Below the pieces are notes generated by a model that saw only the letters and a program-made list of their open reading frames with translations, did not search any database and was not told where the DNA came from. Positions 8,992 through 16,094 of a stretch of DNA of 27,254 nt are shown here, piece by piece. Both the position numbers and the translations under genes were made by a program. The stretch is from contig JBQTIU010000127.1 of assembly GCA_052387815.1 (NCBI GenBank), positions 1 to 27,254 on the forward strand. Direction: 5' to 3'. This DNA comes from JBQTIU01 sp052387815 (GTDB taxonomy: Bacteria; Pseudomonadota; Alphaproteobacteria; CACIAM-22H2). Every line of letters begins with the position of its first letter. Position 1 is the first letter of the stretch.

Positions 8992-9194
8992 ATGACCGGC
9001 GACGACTTCCGGGCCTGGAAGGAGACCAACAACCTGTCGTTCGGCGCCGCGGCGGACGCGCTCGGTCTCAGCCGCCGCACCGTGGCCTATTATGCCGGCG
9101 GCACAAGGCCGGTCCCGAAAGTCGTCTTCCTCGCGTGCATGGCCGTCAACCAAGCCCGCCGCGGCCCGCGCGGGTCGGCTCCCTCGTCGCCTGA
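8992..9194 (+). CDS. Small helix-turn-helix (Cro/C1-like) frame, possibly frameshifted
   Basis: The plus-strand frame from the ATG at 8992 reads MTGDDFRAWKETNNLSFGAA, then ADALGLSRRTVAYYAGGTRP and VPKVVFLACMAV. This is a typical XRE-like DNA-binding core: helix 2 LSFGAAADALG, recognition helix SRRTVAYYAGG. The frame has no stop until 9475, deep inside the convergent maoC gene, whereas a neighbouring frame stops at 9192-9194. A frameshift near 9140-9190 is therefore likely, and the end given is that stop. No ribosome site precedes 8992; upstream in-frame residues ALWFDAHPKDNPFPDA may belong to it, with an earlier unrecognised start. It is the only convincing plus-strand coding signal besides the transposase relic. 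Confidence 0.45.
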
Positions 9195-9233
9195 CGCGGT
9201 TCATCCCCCGAGGCCGCCTGGCCCGCGGCGCCT

Positions 9234-9686
9234 TCAGCCGTTGCGGCGGCCCACGATGATGAGGAAGGTCGCCGACAGCACGCTCTCCCCACGCTGGTTG
9301 CGCGCGGTGACGGCGAGCTTGAGGGCGCCGCGGTCGGGCTTGGACGAGGAGGGCTTGACGTCCGTCACTTCCGCCACGGTGCGCAGCGTGTCGCCGGGCC
9401 TCGCCGGCCGCAGCCAGCGCACGTCATCGAGGCCGGGCCCGCCGAGATGGGCGGAAGCAAGGAATCCGGTCTGGTAGAGCATGCGGTAGGCGAGCGCCAA
9501 GGTGTGGAAGCCGCTGGCGATGAGCCCGCCGAAATGCGACGCCTTGGCGGCCTCAACGTCGATGTGGAAGGGCTGCGGATCGTAGCGCAGCGCGAAATCG
9601 ATGATCTCGGCCTCGGTGAGCGTGATGCCGCCGCTTTCGAACTTCTGGCCGGGCCGGAAATCCTCGAAATGGAGGTCGTGGGGCAT
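9234..9686 (-). CDS. MaoC-like (hot-dog) dehydratase
   Basis: A 150-residue single hot-dog domain protein of the MaoC/(R)-specific enoyl-CoA hydratase family. Its characterised members hydrate trans-2-enoyl-CoA or related thioesters. The hydratase 2 signature is clear: YDPQPFHID with Asp36 and His41 as the catalytic pair, followed by ASHFGGLIASGFHTLAL. It opens with LHFEDFRPGQKFESGGITLT, typical of the family. It follows the ada-like gene by about 40 bases in the same direction. Nothing nearby shows which acyl-CoA it uses. The end overlaps the open extension of the plus-strand HTH frame, which argues that the extension is not real. Confidence 0.9.
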   Translation of the reverse strand: MPHDLHFEDFRPGQKFESGGITLTEAEIIDFALRYDPQPFHIDVEAAKASHFGGLIASGFHTLALAYRMLYQTGFLASAHLGGPGLDDVRWLRPARPGDTLRTVAEVTDVKPSSSKPDRGALKLAVTARNQRGESVLSATFLIIVGRRNG

Positions 9687-9723
9687 TCGATCCGTCTTGT
9701 CGCACCGCCAGCGGAACCCGATT

Positions 9724-10581
9724 CTACCCGTTGACCGCCGCCGCGACCCGCTGTTCGGCGGCCGCCGCCTCCCAGCCGATGAGCGCCAGCTTGCGCGGCC
9801 GTCCCCATTCGTAATCGCCGATGGCGCCCGATTTGCGGATCACCCGGTGGCAGGGGATGAGGTAGGAGATCGGGTTGTCGGCGACCGCCGAGCCCACCGC
9901 GCGCGCGGCCGCGGGCCGGCCGAGGCGGGCCGCCAGGCTTTCGTAGGAGATGAGCGCGCCCGGCGGGATGCGCAGCAGGGCCTCCCACACCGCGATCTGG
10001 AACGGCGAGCCGTGGAGCACCAGGCGAAGCTTCTCGGGCTTGCCGCGCTGGGGCGCGAAGATGGCGCGGCCGAGGCGCCGGACCGCCTCGTCGTCGGCAA
10101 CGAAGCGCGCCCGCGGCCAGCGCCTCGTCATGTTGTCGAGAGTAGCCGCGCGGCCCGCCGCGCCGACGAAGGCGAGGCCGCAAATGCCGCGCCGGCTGGT
10201 CAGGATCAGGGCCTCGCCGAACGGCGAGTCGGCATGGCCGTAGGCGATCGCCAGGCCCGCGCCGCGCCGCTTGAACTCGCCCGGCGTCACCGCCTCGTGG
10301 GCGATGAACAGGTCGTGCAGCCGTCCCGGTCCCGACAGGCCCGAATCGTGGGCCGCCTCGAGCACGCTCGCCGAGGCGGCCAGGCACGCCTTGGCGCGGT
10401 CGAGCGTCAGGTATTGCAGGAACTTCTTGGGGCTGATCCCGACCCAGCGGGTGAACAGGCGCTGGAAATGGAACGGGCTCAAGCCGATCCGGTCGGCAAG
10501 ACGCTCGAGCGCCGGCTGCTCGTTCATCTCTTCGGCGAGATAGGCGAGCGCGCGCTCGATGCGGGCATAGTCGCTGGGCAT
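9724..10581 (-). CDS. ada: Ada-type AraC/methylated-DNA cysteine methyltransferase
   Basis: This 285-residue protein joins an AraC-type DNA-binding domain (about residues 5-107, with SPFHFQRLFTRWVGISPKKF as one HTH) to a methylated-DNA-protein cysteine methyltransferase domain (about 110-275). The latter removes alkyl groups from O6-alkylguanine by transferring them to its own cysteine. The acceptor is Cys244 in LIPCHRVI, and the wing and helix sequence SPFQIAVWEALLRIPPG is present. It lacks the N-terminal zinc domain that repairs methylphosphotriesters in E. coli Ada, so its inducing signal may differ. The ATG at 10581 has CGGAG eight bases upstream. The frame stays open upstream into a phzF remnant, which would give a false fusion of about 430 residues if a longer start were chosen. 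Confidence 0.92.
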   Translation of the reverse strand: MPSDYARIERALAYLAEEMNEQPALERLADRIGLSPFHFQRLFTRWVGISPKKFLQYLTLDRAKACLAASASVLEAAHDSGLSGPGRLHDLFIAHEAVTPGEFKRRGAGLAIAYGHADSPFGEALILTSRRGICGLAFVGAAGRAATLDNMTRRWPRARFVADDEAVRRLGRAIFAPQRGKPEKLRLVLHGSPFQIAVWEALLRIPPGALISYESLAARLGRPAAARAVGSAVADNPISYLIPCHRVIRKSGAIGDYEWGRPRKLALIGWEAAAAEQRVAAAVNG

Positions 10582-10689
10582 GGGGCGGCTCCGTCGGGCG
10601 GTCGATGTCCCGCCGACTCTAGCGATCCCGGCCCGCGCCCCGCCACCCGCTTCTTGCGCCCTCTTGCTACGATCGCGCGTCTTGGGCGC

Positions 10690-11010
10690 CGAGCGCTGGC
10701 GGGCGAGGAGCCGCTTCTTGCCGAGCCGCTTCGACCCATAGGGAATGAGCGTGCAATGCGCCGAGCCGGTGACCGGATCTGCCGCGATCAAGGCCTTGGG
10801 CGCGAAGAACCGGGACACGAAATCGCAACAGCCGTAAGCGGCGCCCTCGGCCACCAAAAAAGCCGTTTCCGAGAGATTGTTCTCGGCCGCGATCGCCTGC
10901 ATGGTGGCGGCCGGCAGCCAAGAATCGAGCGGCACCGCCGCCGCCGGATTGCCCTTGAAGACCTCGGCGGCGAAGGCGTCGATCCGATCGATGGCGAGCC
11001 GCATGGGCAT
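10690..11010 (-). pseudogene. PhzF-family remnant with internal deletion
   Basis: From the ATG at 11004/11010 the frame reads MRLAIDRIDAFAAEVFKGNP, AAAVPLDSWLPAATMQAIAA and ENNLSETAFLV, the N-terminus of PhzF-like isomerases. At about 10825-10836 it jumps to CDFVSRFFAPK, then DPVTGSAHCTLIPYGSKRLG, which is the C-terminal domain of the same family. The roughly 110-120 residues normally between are absent. Homology stops again at LLARQRSA near 10690, and the frame runs on, without a stop, into ada. Both halves of the two-domain fold are incomplete, so it should be inactive. It lies between the GNAT gene and ada on the same strand. Confidence 0.8.
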
Positions 11011-11024
11011 CCCCCGCTGCGGCG

Positions 11025-11429
11025 TCAGCGCGGGCGGCGGAAGATGAACGCGTTGTCGGCCTTGGCCATGCCGACCTGGGGATAATACGCCATCGCATCG
11101 GGCGCGGCGAGCAGGAGGACCATCGCATCGGGGCCGACCGCCTCGCGGGTCTTTTCCAGAAGGGCCTTGCCGATGCCGCGCCGTTGATAGGCGCGGTCGA
11201 CCGCCATGTCGGACAAGTAGCAGCAATACGAGAAATCGGTGAGCGCGCGCACGACGCCAATGAGCTTGCCGTCCTCGCGCGCCGTCACCACGAGGCTGGC
11301 GTTTTTCAGCATCTTGTCGATGCGCTCCAGCTCGCCGACCGGCCGCCGGCGGGCGAGGCTCGAGCGTTCCAGCACGTCGACGAACTCGGGGGCGGCGAGC
11401 GTCTTCTCGAGCGCATAGACGATCGCCAT
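11025..11429 (-). CDS. GNAT-family N-acetyltransferase
   Basis: A compact 134-residue GNAT-fold protein, expected to move an acetyl group from acetyl-CoA to an amine on a small molecule or protein. The central strands LVVTAREDGKLIGVVRALTD, the SDMAVDRAYQRRGIGKALLE stretch with the Q/RxxGxG/A acetyl-CoA pyrophosphate loop (QRRGIGKAL), and the C-terminal AYYPQVGMAKADNAFIFRR are typical of this small class. It starts 10 bases after the paiB-like gene and ends just before the phzF remnant. Its substrate cannot be told from sequence. Next to a paiB-like gene one thinks of the Bacillus paiAB pair, where PaiA is a polyamine acetyltransferase, but assignment as PaiA is only a suggestion. Confidence 0.88.
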   Translation of the reverse strand: MAIVYALEKTLAAPEFVDVLERSSLARRRPVGELERIDKMLKNASLVVTAREDGKLIGVVRALTDFSYCCYLSDMAVDRAYQRRGIGKALLEKTREAVGPDAMVLLLAAPDAMAYYPQVGMAKADNAFIFRRPR

Positions 11430-11439
11430 GACTGTCTCC

Positions 11440-12063
11440 CTAGGGACCGGCTTGGGCGGTCATGAAGGCGGCGAGCACGCGATCCTCGCCGGACGGACTC
11501 GCCGCCAGCGCCGCGATCACGCGGCGCCGGTCCTCGGCGCTCCGGTTCTGGCTGAGCTTGAGCTTGCCTTCGAGGCGGGCGATCTCGACTTCGAATCCGA
11601 CGATGCCCTTGAGCATGGCGGAAAGGTAATCGGGCGCGAGGCTGGTCATCGACCACGGCGGCGCGCGGCCGCCTTCATACCGGTCGACGAGGCGCGCCAG
11701 GATCGCCTCGAGGCCCGAATCGTCATCGACCAGCCGGGCGCGGCCATAGGCATGCACGGCAGCGTAGTTCCAGGTCGGGACCGCGGGTTGCGTCCGGTAC
11801 CAGGCGGGCGAGACGTAGCCGTGCGGCCCCATGAAGATGACGAGCGCCTCGGCGCCGTCGAGGTCGCGCCAATGGGGATTGGCGCGCGCGAGATGGCCGA
11901 GCAGCGTACCGTGCGGCCCGCGCGCCGGCTCGAGGAGGATCGGGACATGGCTGGCGACCGGCCCGCCGGGTCCGACGCTGATCAGGGTGGCGAAGCCATG
12001 CGCCGCGATCAGCTCGTGGACGACGGCGAGGTCGGGCGCGGCGAACGCGGCGGGGACGTACAT
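11440..12063 (-). CDS. paiB: PaiB-like FMN-binding negative transcriptional regulator
   Basis: The product belongs to the PaiB/FMN_bind_2 family, a flavin-reductase-like split barrel. In Bacillus, PaiB was described as a repressor of sporulation and protease genes; in most bacteria its role is unknown. From the ATG at 12063 it is 207 residues beginning MYVPAAFAAPD, the standard family start. GGAGCG lies about eight bases upstream, whereas the GTG three codons earlier overlaps that site. Family stretches include ATLISVGPGGPVASHVPILL, LLGHLARANPHW, VIFMGPHGYVSPAWY, VPTWNYAAVHAYGRARL and KLKLSQNRSAEDR. A promoter-like sequence is just upstream. It leads the run paiB, GNAT, phzF remnant, ada, maoC. 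Confidence 0.9.
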   Translation of the reverse strand: MYVPAAFAAPDLAVVHELIAAHGFATLISVGPGGPVASHVPILLEPARGPHGTLLGHLARANPHWRDLDGAEALVIFMGPHGYVSPAWYRTQPAVPTWNYAAVHAYGRARLVDDDSGLEAILARLVDRYEGGRAPPWSMTSLAPDYLSAMLKGIVGFEVEIARLEGKLKLSQNRSAEDRRRVIAALAASPSGEDRVLAAFMTAQAGP

Positions 12064-12086
12064 CGGCGACACGCTCCGGCTCGAGG

Positions 12087-12115
12087 ACTATTGCCGCGGC
12101 CCCGCGCCGGGTCAA
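12087..12115 (-). promoter_or_regulatory. Sigma70-like promoter upstream of paiB
   Basis: On the minus strand TTGACC (12115-12110) is separated by exactly 17 bases from AATAGT (12092-12087), leaving a leader of roughly 15-20 bases before the ATG at 12063. The -35 hexamer matches consensus at five of six positions, the -10 at four. It is a prediction by eye; it would drive the paiB-GNAT-ada-maoC run. Confidence 0.5.
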
Positions 12116-12184
12116 GGCCGCCTTCAGCGCCGGCCAGTCGGGGGAGATGATGCTGAACCAGACCCTAGTCGCGGATGCGGCAAT

Positions 12185-12577
12185 TTACAGGACTCGTGCG
12201 ACATCCGTCGCGGCGAAATCGTCGCTGGTGAACAGCAGTGGCAATCCGGACGACCGGGCCAGCGCATAGGCGGCGCAGTCGCCTAGGTTGAGTTGCGCGG
12301 GATGTCCGGTCCCCTTGCCGAAGCGCCGATGGGCCCGGTGGGCAAGCAGAGCTTGGTCGGCGTCCAACGGCACGATTTCGACTCCGCTCGTAACCAGCAG
12401 GAGCTCGAACTCGCGGACCATGGCGTCGCCGAACTTGCGGTCGAGGACGACGCGGCACTCGAACACATTGAATGCCGACATCCGGCACTCGGACGCGTCG
12501 GCAAGCGCGTCCCGATTTCGATCGGCCACAGGCTCGTTCGCGAGATAGGCGATGATCGCGGACGTGTCGACGACCAT
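12185..12577 (-). CDS. vapC: VapC-type PIN-domain ribonuclease toxin
   Basis: VapC toxins are metal-dependent PIN-domain RNases, held inactive by their VapB partner; known members cut tRNAs or the sarcin-ricin loop of 23S rRNA. The 130-residue product has the full acidic set: Asp4 in MVVDTSAIIA, Glu40 in SAFNVFE, Asp100 in LNLGDCAAYA, and Asp119/Asp120 in LLFTSDDF. It should therefore be catalytically competent. Its ATG overlaps the vapB stop by one base (TGATG), so translation is coupled. The RNA target cannot be told from sequence. The frame is open upstream of the ATG, but that is the vapB shadow frame. Confidence 0.93.
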   Translation of the reverse strand: MVVDTSAIIAYLANEPVADRNRDALADASECRMSAFNVFECRVVLDRKFGDAMVREFELLLVTSGVEIVPLDADQALLAHRAHRRFGKGTGHPAQLNLGDCAAYALARSSGLPLLFTSDDFAATDVARVL

Positions 12578-12828
12578 CAGCCGAAGGTACCTTCGCCGTC
12601 GTAGCCGACGATCTCGTCTGCCGATCGCCGGTCTCGCGGCTTGATCTTTGCCGCGCGCTCGCGGATGGCCTGCAACGCCTCGCGCCGGGCCGGGTTCGTC
12701 GTGCGCTTGAGCCGCTCGAGGCGTTCGGCCAGCGCCTTCGTTATCGCCGCCGTCATCGACTCCCCGGCGAGGGCCGCCAGCTCCCGAGCCAGCCGGTCCG
12801 CTTGGTGGGATTTGATGTTGAGGGCCAT
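12577..12828 (-). CDS. vapB: VapB-type antitoxin (Rv0623/PSK transcription factor family)
   Basis: The 83-residue partner of VapC opens MALNIKSHQADRLARELAAL, the hallmark of the PSK-operon/VapB antitoxin family: an N-terminal DNA-binding ribbon-helix-helix-like segment, then a long charged helix (about 25-65) and a flexible tail that would wrap the toxin active site. GGAAG lies four bases upstream of the ATG. The first gene of the pair is the antitoxin, as usual. A promoter with a dyad overlapping its -10 sits just upstream, fitting autorepression by the VapBC complex. The surrounding sequence is more AT-rich than its neighbours, and the pair sits between thiD and the paiB run, which fits a mobile insertion. 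Confidence 0.92.
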   Translation of the reverse strand: MALNIKSHQADRLARELAALAGESMTAAITKALAERLERLKRTTNPARREALQAIRERAAKIKPRDRRSADEIVGYDGEGTFG

Positions 12829-12841
12829 TTTTCTTCCGATA

Positions 12842-12886
12842 TGTAGAATTTAGAAGAATGATACACTTAGCGCCGGCCGATGACAA
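12842..12886 (-). promoter_or_regulatory. vapBC promoter with overlapping operator-like dyad
   Basis: On the minus strand TTGTCA (12886-12881) and TATCAT (12863-12858) are 17 bases apart, each five of six to consensus. Spanning the -10 and the start-site region is an imperfect inverted repeat with half-sites TGTAtcAT and ATtcTACA (12865-12842). A repressor there would block polymerase. The vapB ATG is about 20-25 bases downstream of the expected start site. Autorepression through such a dyad is normal for vapBC operons; binding here is inferred. Confidence 0.65.
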
Positions 12887-12908
12887 TCTCATGCGAACCA
12901 GTCGCCTC

Positions 12909-13709
12909 TCACGCCCGTCCCTCCATTACGTGCGCGTGGTTGAGCGGCCCGTGGCCGCGGCCGAGCCCCGGCGCGGTCGCGATGGCCAGCCGGACATAGG
13001 CGCGGGCGCCGACCACCGCGGCCTCGAGGGTGACCCCCTGCGCGAGGAAGGCGGCGATCGCCGAGGCCAGCGTGCAGCCCGTGCCGTGCGTGCTGGTCGC
13101 CGCCAGGCGCGAGTCTTCGAAGACCTCGGCGCCATGCGCGCTCGCCAGCACGTCGACGATCCGGTCGCCAGGCAAGTGGCTGCCCTTGAGCAGCACGGCG
13201 CTGCAGCCGAGCGTCAACAGGGCGGCGGCCGCGCGCCTCATGTCGTCGGAGTCGCGGATGGCCATCCCGCACAGCACTTCCGCCTCCGGCAGATTCGGCG
13301 TGAGGATCGTCGCGCGCACGATCAGGCGCCGCTTGAGCGCCGCTACCGCGCCCTTATCGAGGAGCCGCGCCCCGCCCTTCGCCACCATGACCGGGTCGAC
13401 CACCAGGGGCACATCGCGCGCCCGTTCCTCGATCACCGCGGCGACCGCCTCGATCGTCGCTTCGTCGTGCAGCATGCCGGTCTTGAGCACGTCGGCGCCG
13501 ATGTCGTCGAGCACCACGCGCATCTGCTTGCCGATGAAGTCGGGCGGCACGGCGAAGATGCCGAACACGCCCTCGGTGTTCTGCGCGGTCAGCGCGGTGA
13601 TCGCCGTCGCCGCGTAACCGCCGAGCGCGGTCACCGTCTTGATGTCGGCCTGGATGCCGGCGCCGCCGCCCGAATCCGACCCCGCGACGATCAGCACCCG
13701 CCCGCGCAT
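12909..13709 (-). CDS. thiD: Hydroxymethylpyrimidine/phosphomethylpyrimidine kinase
   Basis: ThiD phosphorylates hydroxymethylpyrimidine and then its monophosphate, giving HMP-PP for thiamine phosphate synthase. The 266-residue product has the ribokinase-like fold with the substrate loop VLIVAGSDSGGGAGIQADIK at residues 5-24, the TALTAQNTEGV stretch, DPVMVAKGGARLL in the middle, and the C-terminal anion hole with catalytic residue in STHGTGCTLASAIAA. The length is typical. The ATG at 13709 lies 31 bases after the glmM stop. No other thiamine gene is nearby, so it is probably just the last gene of the glmM run. The vapBC insertion lies immediately downstream. Confidence 0.95.
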   Translation of the reverse strand: MRGRVLIVAGSDSGGGAGIQADIKTVTALGGYAATAITALTAQNTEGVFGIFAVPPDFIGKQMRVVLDDIGADVLKTGMLHDEATIEAVAAVIEERARDVPLVVDPVMVAKGGARLLDKGAVAALKRRLIVRATILTPNLPEAEVLCGMAIRDSDDMRRAAAALLTLGCSAVLLKGSHLPGDRIVDVLASAHGAEVFEDSRLAATSTHGTGCTLASAIAAFLAQGVTLEAAVVGARAYVRLAIATAPGLGRGHGPLNHAHVMEGRA

Positions 13710-13740
13710 TCCGGTTCCACCCTGCCGCGAACGCCGCCGA

Positions 13741-15084
<1,344 letters not shown>

Positions 15085-15166
15085 CTTCTCCTCCACCGAA
15101 CCACCCTGCCGGTCCCCGATCGCCTTGGCCCAGAGCCGGCCTTGGCGGACAACCGGTGCGCAAGGG

Positions 15167-16066
15167 TCACGTCGAAAGCGCGGGCGGCGCGCCGATCGCC
15201 CGCCAAACGGCGAGCGCCTGGACGGTCATGGCGACGTCGTGGACGCGCAGGATATCCGCCCCGCGCGCGACCGCGGCCAGGCCGGCGGCGAGCGAGCCGG
15301 CGGCGCGCCCCGTCGGCGGCTCGCCGCGCGAGAGGGCGCCGATGAAGCCCTTGCGGCTGACGCCGATCGCCACCGCCGCGCCCAGCCTCTTGAGCCGCGG
15401 CAGCGCGCGCAACAGTTCTAGGTTGTGTTCGACGGTCTTGCCGAAGCCGATGCCGGGATCGACGGCGATGCGCTCGAGGCTCATGCCGGCCGCGCGGCAG
15501 GCCATGACGCGCTCTCGCAAGAATGCCTCGATCTCGGCCGGCGCGTCGTCGTACCGGGGGTCGACCTGCATGGTGCGGGGCTCGCCCTGCATGTGCATGA
15601 GCACGACGGCGGCGCCCGAGCGCGCGACCATATCGAGGCTCTCGGCGTGGTCCTGGAGGGCCGTGATGTCGTTGACGATTCGCGCCCCCGCGGCAAGCGC
15701 CGCGCGCATGACTTCGGGCCGGCGCGTGTCGATCGACACAACGGCGCCCGCCTGGTCGAGCGCCGCGACCACCGGGATGGCGCGCTGAAGCTCGACCTCT
15801 GGGGGCACCGGCAAGGCGCCGGGCCGCGTCGATTCCCCGCCCACGTCGAGGATGTCGGCGCCCTCGGCCAAGAGCGACAAGCCGTGCGAGATCGCTGCGC
15901 CGGGATCGGCGTGGTCGCCGCCGTCGGAAAAACTGTCGGGCGTGACGTTGACGACCCCCATGATCAGCGACCGGTCGAGCACGAACCCGGCGAAACGACG
16001 CGCCCCGGCGGCCCGCGCGTCCGCGCCGGCCGCGTTCGCGCTCGGCCGGGAAAGCGGGCTGGTCAC
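15167..16066 (-). CDS. folP: Dihydropteroate synthase
   Basis: FolP condenses p-aminobenzoate with dihydropterin pyrophosphate to make dihydropteroate; it is the sulfonamide target. The 299-residue TIM-barrel protein shows LIMGVVNVTPDSFSDGGDHA, the DVGGESTRPGA loop, VVSIDTRRPEV, ARIVNDITAL, VVLMHMQGEPRTMQ, IAVDPGIGFGKTVEHNLELL, GVSRKGFIG and the C-terminal ILRVHDV. All pterin and pyrophosphate loops are intact. The start is GTG at 16066; an Ala-rich stretch of about 30 residues precedes the barrel. It sits 28 bases after the ftsH stop, and that gap contains a perfect 20-base palindrome. The order ftsH-folP-glmM is widely conserved. Confidence 0.96.
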   Translation of the reverse strand: MTSPLSRPSANAAGADARAAGARRFAGFVLDRSLIMGVVNVTPDSFSDGGDHADPGAAISHGLSLLAEGADILDVGGESTRPGALPVPPEVELQRAIPVVAALDQAGAVVSIDTRRPEVMRAALAAGARIVNDITALQDHAESLDMVARSGAAVVLMHMQGEPRTMQVDPRYDDAPAEIEAFLRERVMACRAAGMSLERIAVDPGIGFGKTVEHNLELLRALPRLKRLGAAVAIGVSRKGFIGALSRGEPPTGRAAGSLAAGLAAVARGADILRVHDVAMTVQALAVWRAIGAPPALST

Positions 16067-16074
16067 GCCTCACG

Positions 16075-16094
16075 GAGCCTGTCCGGACAGGCTC
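16075..16094. promoter_or_regulatory. Perfect 20-bp palindrome between ftsH and folP
   Basis: Two 10-base arms, GAGCCTGTCC and GGACAGGCTC, meet without a spacer. The palindrome begins at the base after the ftsH stop codon and ends 8 bases before the folP GTG. In RNA it could form a 7-8 bp hairpin next to or over the folP ribosome site region. There is no U-tract, so termination is not supported; translational control, RNA processing or a protein-binding site are possible. Confidence 0.55.

Noticed and set aside
8876..9080. Longer CobW start adding 68 residues
   Set aside because: The extra residues are low-complexity and antisense to the HTH frame; the family homology begins at the internal ATG at 8876, just before the Walker A motif.
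9724..11010. A PhzF-Ada fusion protein
   Set aside because: The frame is continuous, but the PhzF part lacks its middle and end, the sequence between the two is low-complexity, and ada has its own ATG and ribosome site at 10581.
16075..16094. Rho-independent terminator after ftsH
   Set aside because: There is a perfect palindrome but no T-tract on either strand.
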